Shown in pieces: positions 1 to 11,400 of a stretch of 13,312 bases of DNA. The stretch's first letter is position 1; each line of letters opens with the position of its first letter. Made by a program: the position numbers and the translations under genes. This stretch comes from Baffinella frigidus (lineage: Eukaryota; Cryptophyceae; Cryptomonadales; Baffinellaceae). Location: the NCBI GenBank assembly GCA_026770585.1, contig MU646443.1:101526-114837 (forward strand). The letters are read 5' to 3'. Below the pieces are notes generated by a model that had not been told where the DNA came from, did no database searches, and was given only the letters and a program-made list of their open reading frames with translations.

Positions 1-112
1 GTGGGGTGTGGGGTGTGGTGTGTGGGGTGTGGGGTGTGGTGTGTGGTGTGTGGTGTGTGGTGTGTGGTGTGTGGTGTGTGGTGTGTGGTGTGTGGCGTGT
101 GGGGTTTGGACT
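1..112. repeat. GTGTGGT / GTGTGGG heptad tract
   Basis: Near-perfect GTGTGGT heptads follow GTGTGGG units, then pass into GGGTTTGGA variants. It is a relative of the telomere-like heptads and continues past the left edge of the window. The plus-strand frame through it is a repeat artefact. Confidence 0.9.
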
Positions 113-129
113 TCAGGGTTTGGGGTCTG

Positions 130-165
130 GGGTCAGATGTCGGCCGAGGTATACGAGATTTAATC
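130..165 (-). repeat. Possible donor-side fragment of exon M
   Basis: In sense the stretch TCGTATACCTCGGCCGACAT resembles the SYTSLAI part of exon M (TCATACACCTCGCTGGCCAT). Short and diverged, but it lies downstream of the full exon where such copies are expected. Confidence 0.4.
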
Positions 166-290
166 CCGTCAGGTATCTTACTTGAATACTCGAGAGTTCC
201 CCGCTAGCACGAAAATTGCTGAACGTTTGCTTTGGGACTTCACTGGATGCTCCAGGTGAAGTGCCTGACGAGATGAGGGTTGGGGTCTAC

Positions 291-368
291 CATGAGGTGG
301 GAGGGGCGGATGGCCAGCGAGGTGTATGAGAGCATGCCTTCCACCACCCACCAACACGACAGGTCGCT
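291..368 (-). CDS. MBTPS1: S1P exon M ([13 protein letters not shown] block), last exon seen
   Basis: This 78-base exon has a CGAAACGCAG acceptor and reads [20 protein letters not shown] then RPSHLM before a GTAGAC donor. It matches S1P DCFWLLDALLQYTS. Without splicing, the frame would continue 14 codons to a TGA at 240-242, so a C-terminus here cannot be excluded. Plant and animal proteins continue well beyond this motif, which favours more exons outside the window. Confidence 0.82.
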
Positions 369-1805
369 CTGCGTTTCGGGTTGGGGTTTAGGGTTTAGTG
401 TTTGGGGTTTGGAGTTTGGGGTTTGAGGGTTGGGGTTTGGGGTTTGGGATTTGAGGTTTGGGGTTTGAGGTTTGGGGTTTGGAGTTTAGGGGTTTGGTGT
501 TGGGGTTTAGGGTTTAGGGTTTGGAGTTTGGAGTTTGGGGTTCAGGGTTTGGGGTTTAGGGTTTGGGGTTTGGGGTTTGGGGTTTGGGATGTAGGGCTAC
601 CCACCAGCATGACATATCGCTCTGGGTGTGGAATGTGGTGTGTGAGGTTTAGGGGTTTGCGGTTTGGGGCTTGGGGTGCCCCGCCACGATTTCAGCTCGG
701 ACGATAACTGCAACACTCCCACTGATGGTACCACACGAGGCTATCCATGCGAACAGAATAAAAGGGCGTATTAAAAATTTGTGGGGAAAGGATCACGTTT
801 CCCCCGGGAAAACCGGGAGGAAACGTGATCATTTGCTGACTTTTGGCGTGTTTCCTGGGCAAAAACCCAATAATTGACTTATGAATCTGTTCGCATGGAT
901 AGCCTCGTGTGGTAGGAGAGGATGCCTTCGACGACCCACCAGCACGACATGTTGGGGTTGAGGGTGAGGGTTTGGGGTTTGGGTGTTAGGGTTTGGGGTT
1001 TGGGGTTTTGGGGGGGTGCCAGCGCGAGACAGCCACAACCTCTGAATTGACTCAGAAACAGATTCGATTACAAACACCAACGTTAAGAAAACGCAATTAG
1101 TGCAACTGACACAGATATCTTCCGAAGCGAACGCGGGGCAAGCGGCACCTCCTAGCGCTGCCTCTCTCGAACCGACTGACTATTCTCAAGGTGGCAAGCT
1201 GGGTTCGCGGTACAAATCCGTCAACTTTGGAGCGGAAAACGCAAAATCGCTTCGCCCAAATAGTCTGAGACAGAAAGAGGCACCTCTTTGTTATCGACGC
1301 AGGATGAGTCGGTGAACACAGCGACCCTCCCTGGAGACAAGCCCCCCACGTCGAGCAGCCCGAGTACCCCGATCTCGACGTTCTTGCGCGTGCTCGTCAG
1401 CGTCATCAGTCCCTCATCCTGCACGCGTGGAGAAACATCGTGAGGAATTCGCGTGTTTTCATGCGAGGGATTCGCGTGTTTTTGCGCGAGGAATTGGCGT
1501 GTTTTTTTTGCATGGTTTTCATGATAAAAAATCGCCCTGTGACGTCAAGCAGCTTGAGTACTCCGATTTACACGCTCTTGCGCGTGCTCGTTAGCGTCAT
1601 CAGTCCCTCATCCTACACGCGTGGAGAAATGTCGTGAGGAATTCGCGTGTGTTGACACCATTTTTTGTGTTTTTTTTACCCTCCCGACGTTTTACGTTCG
1701 CCCGGATTTCGCAACAACACTCAGGAGGAGGGGCAGCGTAGCGTGCCTGCATGGACTGGATGTAGCAGCAGGGAGGAACGGGTGACGTGTGGGGGAATGG
1801 CGAGC

Positions 1806-1867
<62 letters not shown>

Positions 1868-2073
1868 GAGAGAGAGCGAGAGAGAGCGAGAGAAGAGCGA
1901 GCGGGAGAGGAGAGAGAGAGAGAGACAGAGCGCGCGCGCGAAGCACTAGTGTAAAGCAACTGAAGGAGGGGTCGTACACATGGACTGCATGAAGAGGTAC
2001 CCCCATAGAGAGATGGAGGAGAGAGAGAGAGGAGAGAGAGAGGAGAGAGAGATAGAGGAGAGACAGAGCGAGC

Positions 2074-2104
<31 letters not shown>

Positions 2105-2310
2105 CGAGACAGACAGAGACAGAGAGAGAGAGAGAAAGAGTGTGTGTGACAGAGAGAGGCACTACTGCAAAAAAAATGCAGCTGGATTGAAGCACTGATG
2201 CAAAACAATCAAAGCGTGTCTGCATGGACTCGCTCGCTGGCCTGGGGCCAGCGAGCGATCGCGGACCCAGACTTGATCTGCGCCGTGTGTCCTCCGAGCG
2301 AGAACCTCTC

Positions 2311-2356
<46 letters not shown>

Positions 2357-2367
2357 TCTCTCTCGCC

Positions 2368-2401
<34 letters not shown>

Positions 2402-5400
2402 TTATCTATCTCTATCTATCTCTCTCTCTATCTCTCTCTCTGTGTCTCTGTCTCTCTGTATCTGTCTCTCTGCATCTGTCTCTCTCTCTGTCTCTCTTCA
2501 ACTACGTAAAGCAACTGAAGCAGGGGTCTCGCCTGCATGGACTGCATGTAGAGGTACCCCCCCTGGGGCCAGCGCGCGATCGCGGACCCCGACTTGATCT
2601 GCGCCGTGTGTCCTCCAAGCGAGAAGGGCCCTTTGAATGCCCCTGCGCGTGGGTGAAACCCGTTTAAATGGAATGGTCAGGGGGGGGCGACCGTCGCTCT
2701 TGGCATGTGGCTAATGGGGCGTGTGTCTGCCGAGAGAGACGGGCCCTTTGAACGCCCCTGCGTTTTGGGTTTAGCGTTTAGGGTTCAGAGTTTGTGGTTC
2801 ATGGTTCATGGTTTAGGGTATAGGGTTTAGGGTTTAGGGTTTAGGGTATAGGGTATAGGGTATAGGGTATAGGGTTTAGGGTTTAGGGTTTAGGGTTTAG
2901 GCGCGTGGGTGGCACCCATTTAAACTAAATAAAGGTTAGGTTTAGGCGCGTGAGTGGGGCGGTTAGGAGGAGCAACTGCTAACCGAGGCTCCCAAATACT
3001 AGCCGCAACTGAATAGACTGCGACTCGCGAATGCTTGAGGATCCTATTTATATGTGGGGTTGTAAATATTTGTACCAGGATGGGGTGTTCCAACCTCGCG
3101 CCTGGCCAATATATGGCTAGTTACGTGACCAATCAACGAAAGTGACTACACACATGCCCATTTTTAAAAGCACATCGGTTTTAAATAGGTCCCTCTAGCA
3201 TTCTCGTGTGGTGTTCTGCGCGAAGGTGGCGTGTCGCGCTTGGCCAAGTTGGATGGATGCGGGCAAGGAGTGCGTGAGTCCCGTCCACCTCCGCTCGAGT
3301 TGAGGGAAAGTGCTGAGAGATAGCGCTAGAGGCGGGAAAGGGGCGCCGCACCAGAGCCTAGCGCGAGACCCTAACCCCTACGCCTCAAACGCCTAGACCT
3401 AAGCCCTAAACCCTACACACTAAAACCTGAAATCCAACCCCCAAACCCTCAAACTCGAAACCCCACCCCCCCAGACCTAGCGCTCGAGGTTGGAGGGGGG
3501 GGCGCACCGGTGCCTAACGCGACGCCGAAGGAGGAGAGTAGAGTGTTGAGGGAACGTGCAGAGGGATAGTGCGCGAGTTGAGGGGGAAAGTACAGAGGGA
3601 TAGCGCTCGAAACCCCACACCCTAAACCCATGAGAGGGGGCTCCGCTCGAAGTGAGGGAACGTACAGAGAGATAGTGCTCTCGAGTGGAGGGAAAGTGCA
3701 GAAGGATAGCGCTCAAGTTAGGGGAACGCGCAGAAGGGCAGCGCTCGAGACGGGAGGGGGCGCCTGCGCCTAGCGCGTCGCCGCTCGAAGGGAACATGCG
3801 CGGGTTGTTGAAGGAAAGTGCGGAGTTGGTAGCGCTCGAGGTGGGAGAGTCGCACCAGAGCCCAGCGCGACGCCGAAGGAGGAGAGGAGGGTGTTGAGGC
3901 CCGGCACGTGCCCCCCCCCCGTCTGGGGCGTCCAGAACATCTGGGTGTTGTCGTCGAAGAACTTGATCTTGCGCATCACGTCCGGCTCGTACCTGGTTTA
4001 GAATTAGGGTTTTAAGGTTTAGGGTTTCGGGTTCAGGGTTTAGGGTTTCGGATGTAGGGTTTCGGGGTTAGGGCTTGGGATGTAGGGGTTAGGGTATAGG
4101 TTTTGGGGTGTAGGGGTTAGCTAGTTTAGGGAGGAGAGGTTGGCGCATGGCAGGCGGGGTCCCGCCGCGGCGCTCGACTCTCTCTCTCTCTCTCTCTCTC
4201 TCTCACGATATCAAATGTGCTGTTCAAAGAACCCCCCCCTGACCCTCTCTCCGTCTGGTGAGAGGCACGTGCAAGAGCGAGACACCCACCAGGGGGTTTT
4301 CACCCTCAACCATCAACCCTCCACTCTCAACCCTCAAGCTTCAGTGGGTTAAACACGGCAGGGCTAACGGGGAAGGTTACTTCATGGATGAGGATGTTTC
4401 CTACTGCTCACATTGCGAAAACGCGCAGCAACTTCCGACCAGGGGTTTTGGGTTTTTGTTTTTCGGTTTTTGTTTTTTGGTTTTTGGGTTTTGGGTTTTG
4501 GGTTTTGGGTTTGGGTTTTGGGTTTTGGGTTTTGGGTTTGGGTTTTGGGGTTTAGGGTTTCGTGCTTGTGTTTCGTGTTTCGAGGTTTAGGGCTTGGGGC
4601 TTAGGGTTTAGGGTTTAGGGTTTAGGGTTTAGGGTTGCACCACTCGGCCATGACGAGAACCGACAGACCTGTCTCGGTCACGTCCACCCGAAGCTTCTCA
4701 TTTCGTGTGTCTAGGTTCAGAGTTCAGGATAATAGGGTTTGGGGTTGAGGATGTAGGGAGGATCCACCATTCGGCCATGACGAGAACTGAAAGACCCTTC
4801 TCCGTGACGTCCACCCGCAGCTTCTCAACCTCCTCTGGCCGGAACTCGTCTTCTGAGTCCACGATCATCAAAGTCCCGTACCTAGCGAAGGGTGTGGGGT
4901 TTAGTTTTTTATTTTTTTATTTTTTATTGTTTTTCTATTTTATTATTTGCTATTTAAGGTTTAGTGCGAGGGTTTGGAATGTAGGGTTCAGGGTTTCGCA
5001 GCTTCTCAACCTCCTCTGGCCAGAACTCGTCTTCTGAGTCCACGATCATCACAATCCCGTACCTAGAAAAGGGTTTTTTGTTTTGTTTATTGTTTATTAT
5101 GTATTGTGTATTTATATTCTATTATTTAATATGATGTACTATTTATTATTTATTAATTAGGGTTTAGGATTGAGAAGCTTCTCAACCTCCTCTGGTCAGA
5201 ATTCGTCTTCGGAATCCACAATCACCAGCGTCCCGTACATGGAAGGGTTTAGGGTTTAGGGTTTAGGGTTTGGGGTTTAGGGTTTAAGGTTTAGGGTCTA
5301 GGGTCTAGGGTTCAGGGTCTAGGATTTGGGGTTAAGGGTTTGGGAATAGTGTTGTCCTACGTTGACACTATGCACATGACAAGATATCAAATCTCACCCT

Positions 5401-8400
5401 CAGCCAACACAAAACGTCCTGAAATTGAATCTAAATTCACTACATCAGATTTTTCAGAAATGGTCTGAATAGGTTGCACACTAGAGGGGGTCGGGGCCGC
5501 ACTAAGTGGAGTCAAAGCACGTAAATGGCTCCCCATCTAATGCGAAATCACACTCAATTTAAAACACCTTTTTGTGCTATATCAAGGGTGAAATTCGGGG
5601 TTTGTGGTTTGGGGTTTGGGGTTTGGGGTTTGGGGTTTGGGGTTTGGGGTTTGGGGGTTGGGGTTTCACTGAGTGGCGTCGAAGCACGTAAAAGGCTCCC
5701 CCAAGATCTCGAGGAAGTATCCCGCCTGGTTTAGGGTTTGAGGTTAGGGCTAAGTGTTTGGGGTTTAGGGTTTAGGGTTTAGGGTTTAGAATTTGAGGTT
5801 TAGGGTTTAGGGTTTGGGGTTTAGGGTTTATGTGTTAGGGTTTAGGGTTTAGGGTTTTAAGGTGCAGGGTTTAGGGTGTAGGGTTGAGGGTTTAGGGTTC
5901 TGGGGGACTGCTTCCTTAATCTTCCTGTACCGCCCGCGGAAGTGTTTTTAGGGTACAGGGTTTAGGGTATAGGGTTGAGGATTTAGGGTTCATGGTTTAT
6001 GGTGTATGGTTTATGTTTTATGGTTTGAAGAGTACCTCCTTGATCTTTCCATAGAGCCCGCGGAATTTGTTTTAGGGTTTCAGGTTTAGAGTTTAAGGTT
6101 TAGGATTTCGGGGTGCGGGTTTAGAGTTTACCTCCTTAATCTTCCCGTAGAGCCCGCGGAAGTTGGTGTGGGGGTGGTCGCCGTTCCAGTCCAGGAAGTC
6201 CCGGTGCGCCAAATTATCCCGCGGGAAGAACCCGGGCGGATACTGCGAGCAGGGTCAGGGTTTAGGGTTTGGGGTGGGAGGTTCAGAAGGGTTTTGGGTG
6301 AAGGGTGTGAAGGGGGTGGTGTGGGGGTGGTCGCCATTCCAGTCGAGGAAGTCCTGATGGGCGAGGTTGTCCCTCGGGGAAAAAACAGGCGGGTACTGCG
6401 TACGGGTTTGGAGTTTAGGGTTTGGGGTCTGGGGTTTAGAAGGGTGTAGGGTCAAGGGGGCAAGGGTTGAGGGTTATGGTGTGGGCGGTCGCCGTTCCAG
6501 TCGAGGAAATCCCGGTGCGCCAAATTATCCCGCGGGAAGAACACGGGCGGGTACTGCGATCAGGGTTAGGGTTCAGGGTCAAATTTGGAAGCTCAAACCG
6601 CGTTGGTTGGCGCATATATAATAGATGTAGACCCACACGCTGCGTTTTAAGCCCGAATTCGGTTGCTGTTCCATCTGAGGAAGTCGCGGTGGGCGAGGTT
6701 GTTTCGCGGGGAAAATCCGGGCGGATTGTGCGCTCGACAATTCGTCACGTCCATAAATCGTGTCCAACCAGCAGTCACGTCCATGTGTGTGTGCTCAGCC
6801 GGCTTGCCAGGGCAGTAGTAACCCGGATGTGTGAACGTGGTCCCAGAGCACCAACAGCCTCAAACCCTACACCTCAAAGCCAAGACCTAAACCCTAAACC
6901 CTCACTCTAAACACCATACCTTGAACACTCCAACTCCAAAACCCAAACCCTGAACACACAAACTCCAACCCCCCAACTCCAAACCCCAAGCCCTCAAAAC
7001 CCAAAACCCGAACAGTCAAACTCCAAATTTCAAAACCTGAACTCTGCACTCTTAACCCTGACCCCAAACCCTGAACCCTGCTCACCTGGACGTTATGGTA
7101 GTGGTCCCAGAGGATCCGCATTCTCCGATCAGGCGTCTCGATCATCTGCACCTGCACGCCTAGACCCTAACCCCCAACCCTGAACCCCAAACCCCAAACC
7201 CCAAACCCTAAACCATGAACACTCCAACTCCAAACACCTAACACCAAACAACAACCCCTCAAACTCCAAACTCCAAACTCGAAACCCTCAACCCTCAAAC
7301 TCCAAACCCCAAACACCAAACCCCCAACTCCAACACCCAACCCCCAACCCCCAACCCCCAAACTCCCAAACAAAACAAAACGAACCATGGACCCTCAAGT
7401 GACCTGGACGTTATGGTAGTGGTCCCAGAGGATGCGCATTCTCCGATCAGGCGTCTGGATCATCTGCACCTGCTCGTTTCGGGTTTGGGGTTTAGGGCTT
7501 GGAGTTTGGAGTTTGGAGTTTGGGGTTTGGGGTTGAAGGTTTAGGCATCGGGATTATCTGCACCTCACGTTTCGGGTTCCGGTTTCGGGTTACAGGTTCC
7601 GGGTTCAGGGAGAAAGGCGGGACTTTTGGATCACTCAATTCTACTGCTGGATGGTAACACAGGGTCGAGGACGGACGGCTTGAGGGTTTAGGGTGTAGTG
7701 GTTCGGTACCCAAGGCGAAAGCTCGGCCTCTCCCGTTCGGCGGGTGCATGAGCCGTAAACTGGGGGAGACTCCGACCGACAATCCGGTCATTTTTTTTGT
7801 GAGTTTAACGTCCGTGTACTAGCAATCCAACAGTGAGTCCCACGAAACTGAATGGACCGTTCTGCCCTCTGTGTGGGACGTACCCGGCTTGTGGGTTTGT
7901 GTAAAGCGCGCGTGGGGGCTACACTGTGAAGAAGGTGATGCTGCGTACACAGAATGGAGGACGTACCCGAAACGAGAGCTTTGCCTCTCCCGTTCGTCGC
8001 ACGGATGAGCCGTACACTGTACGGCTCCGACCGACAATCCGGTAAAATTTGCAATTAAATATCCGTTTCCCGCAATCCAACAATTAGTACTACGAAACTA
8101 AATGGACCACGCAAAGGGCTGCCCTCTGTGGGGGATGTACCCGGAGTGAGAGGTCTGCCTCTCCCGTTCGTCGCACGGATGAGCCGTACACCGGGGGCGA
8201 CTCCGACCGACAATCCGGTGGTACATTTAATTAATCAAAAGACTGAATTGTCGGTCCAACAGTTAGTAACACGAAACGGTTGGATACTAACAGCTAGTAC
8301 CACGAGACTAAATGAACCGTTCTGCCCTCTGGGTGGGACGTACCCGGAGTGAGAGGTCTGCCTCTCCCGTTCGTCGCACGGATGAACCGTACACCGGGGG

Positions 8401-11400
8401 CGACTCCACTGTGACCCGCACCTTGCCTGTCAAGCCGGGTTAGGGTTTAGGGTCTGGGGTTTAGGGTTTAAGGTTTGGAGTTGAGGGTTTAGCGTTGATG
8501 GTTTAGGAAGAGACTCGACTGTGACCCGCAGCTTCCCTGGCAAGCTGGGGTTAGGGTTGCAGGTTGAAGGGGTGGGGTTGGCACCGGAACTGGTTCTGTA
8601 GGTATGGTTCTGTAGGTTTTGGCACACATGTGGCGATGCAGCTGTGTGCGCACAGCTGCGTCACCACATGCCCCCAAGCCCTTCACCCATAAACCTCTCA
8701 CCTCTCACCCATAAACCTCTCACCTCTCACCCATAAACCTCTCACCTCTCACCCTTAAACCTCTCACCAATAAACCTCTCACCTCTCACCCTTAAACCTC
8801 TTACCCTTAAACCTCTCACCCATCACCCTTAAACCTTTCACCCATCACCCCTAAACCTCTCACCCCTCACCCTTAAACCCTAAATTGGAGTGGGGTCCAG
8901 TGGTACGAATCGATTGTGTGGACCCTAAACCACTAAAACCTCAACCCCAAACCCCCAAACCTAAATCTCTCACCTGTAGCGATCCCTCTACGTGCCGCGC
9001 ACTCGGGCTTTATCTTGATGAACACCTGGTCCAGGACCCCTCCCCTAAACCCCTCAACTCTAACCCCCACACCCCGCACCCCTAAACCCCTGTCCCCTCA
9101 CCCCTAAACCCTCTACCCCTACAACCTAACCCCCTAACCCCCTAAACTCCTGACCTCTAAACCCTAAACCTCTGAATACTCAACCCCTGGACCTTATACC
9201 ACGAAACCCAAACCCCTAAATCTCTCACCTGTAGCGATCCCTCTACGCGTCGCGCATTCGGGCTTTATCTTGATGAACACCTGGGTGAGGGTTCAGGGTT
9301 TGGGGTTTGGGGTGCAGGATGTAGGGCGCAGGGCTTGTGGATTAGAGTTTAGGGGTTTGGGATTGGGGTTGAGGTTTGAGGAATCAAGGTTCAGGTTTTA
9401 GGGTTTAGGGTTTAGGGTTTAGGGTTTAGGGTTTAGGGTTTACGCAAAATTTAGCACTGGGTTCCACTCCAGTTCAGAGTTTAGAGTTTAGGGAAGACCG
9501 CGAGGTTTCTGGTCTCTGATTTCTGGTTTACGGTTTATGGTTTATGGTTTATGGTTTATGGTTTATGGTTTATGGTTCATGGTTCATGGTTTAGGGTTTA
9601 GCGTACCGCGAGATAGCCCGACCAGGGCCAGATGACCGGCGCTTGATAAGGTTCAGGGTTCAGGGTTCATGGTCCATGGTTTCGGGTTCAGAGTTCAGGG
9701 TTTCGGGTTCATGGTTCATGGTTCAGGGTTCAGGGTTCAGGGTTTCGGGTTCATGGTTCAGGGTTCAGAGTTCAGGGTTCAGGGTTCAGAGTTCAGGGTT
9801 CAGGGTTCAGGGTTCAGGGTTCATGGTTCAGGGTTCAGGGCTTCGGGTTTCGGGGTTTGGCTTCTGGTTTCTGGTTTCTGGTTTCTGTTTTCTGGTTTCT
9901 GGTTTCTGGTTTATAGTTTATGGTTGAGCGTTTAGCGTACCGCGAGATAGCCCGACCAGGGCCAGATGACCGGCGCATGCTCCACGTGCACGTCGAGACA
10001 CTCCCCCTGCTCTCCGGGCAGCCACCTGAGAGTGTGGGGTGTGGGGTTTGGGTTCACAAGAGCTCTCTCTCTTGCTCTCTCCCTTGCTCTCTTTCACACA
10101 CACACACCCTCTCTCTCTCTCACACACACGCTCTCTCCCTCTTTTCCTTACTCTCTCTCTCTCGCTTGATCTGTCTATCTCCCCCTTCTCACTCGAGGCA
10201 CTCCTCCCTGCGCTTTGGGTAGCCGTCTGCGTTCGGTGCTTGGGTTTCAGGGTCGAGACACCCCCCCTGCTCTCCGGGCAGCCACCTGAGGGTGTGGGGT
10301 TTGGGGTTTGGGTTCGAGGCACTCCTCCCTGCGCTCTTATCCGGGGAAACCTACTTTTCTTTAGTTTGATGGCAAGGAAAATGACAACACAAATGCTTTA
10401 ATATTACTAATAAGAACGAATTGTATAGTAATTTTTCTTGCCATCAAACTAAAGAAAAATAGGTTTCCCCGGATAAGCTCTGGGTAGCCGTCTGCGTTCG
10501 GTATGTGGGGTTTCGGGTCGAGACACTCCCCTTGCTCTCCTGGCAGCCACCTGAGGGTTTGGGGGGTTTGGGGTTTGGTGTTTGGGGTTTGGTGTTCGGG
10601 GTTTGACGAATTTTATTGGACACCCATAAAATCACAAACGTAAGGGTGTTAGAGAGCGGAATCACAGTTGAGAGTTTGGGGTCGATGCATTCCCCCTGCT
10701 CTCCAGGTAGCCAGCCACCTGAGGCTTTGGAATTTGGGGTTTGGGGTTTGGGTTTTGGGTTTTGGGGTTTGGGTTTTAGGTTTTGGGTTTTGGGTTTTGG
10801 GGTTTCGGTTTCGGGTTTTAGGTTTCGTGGTTGGGGTTTGGGGTTCGGGGTCGAGGCACTCACCTTGCTCGGCGGGAAGCCACCCCACTACATGAGTGTC
10901 TGTTCTAGCCCTGCACTAGACACGGAGTGCTCACCGCCCCTACCACGCGTCTGCTGTCTGTGCTGGGGCTACACGCAGTGCTAGTCACCCCCCACCATAC
11001 GCCCTGATGTCTGTACTAGGGCTACACGCAGTGCTCGCCGCCCCTACCACTCTTCTGCTGTACGTGATGGGGATGCACGCACACTGAGGCAGGGGTGAGG
11101 GGGGGACGTGACCCAACAACCGCACGGTGGGGGGAGCACGTGACCCAACAACTGTTGCAACTGTTGGTGGGTCAACAACCGATCGGCAACCGCGCGGCAG
11201 GGGTGGGAAGTGGGTATCGTCACGGGAAACTCCTCTCATCCAGCGGGTCGGGTGGGGGAGTACTCGACAGGGCCGACGACGTGGGAGGAGACAGCCATGC
11301 TGTCGAGGATTGTGGCGTTGATGATGACAGTGCTCGCCGCCCCCAGTACACCACCATGCTGTTTTGTCTAGTCACCCCGACTATATGACCATGCTGTTTT

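Noticed and set aside
1-600. A true chromosome end
   Set aside because: Telomere-like tracts occur throughout the window, are degenerate, change strand and are interrupted by exons, so they are interstitial repeats rather than a terminal array.
402-707. Long plus-strand frames rich in WGLGFGVW and similar (also 5525-5734, 6168-6449, 9643-9935, 10616-10984)
   Set aside because: They are translations of TTTGGGG/TTTAGGG/TTCAGGG heptads; period-7 repeats stay open in several frames and give no family resemblance.
1221-1283. Exon L running on to a TGA at 1221 as the protein C-terminus
   Set aside because: The extra 20 codons do not fit S1P, whereas splicing at 1283 to exon M restores the conserved spacing to the CWW motif.
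1600-2667. Serine/leucine-rich and arginine/glutamate-rich frames
   Set aside because: They come from (CT)n/(GA)n microsatellites and cross exon K copies out of frame.
8690-8880. A CRISPR array
   Set aside because: The units are a decaying minisatellite without unique spacers, within a eukaryotic intron.
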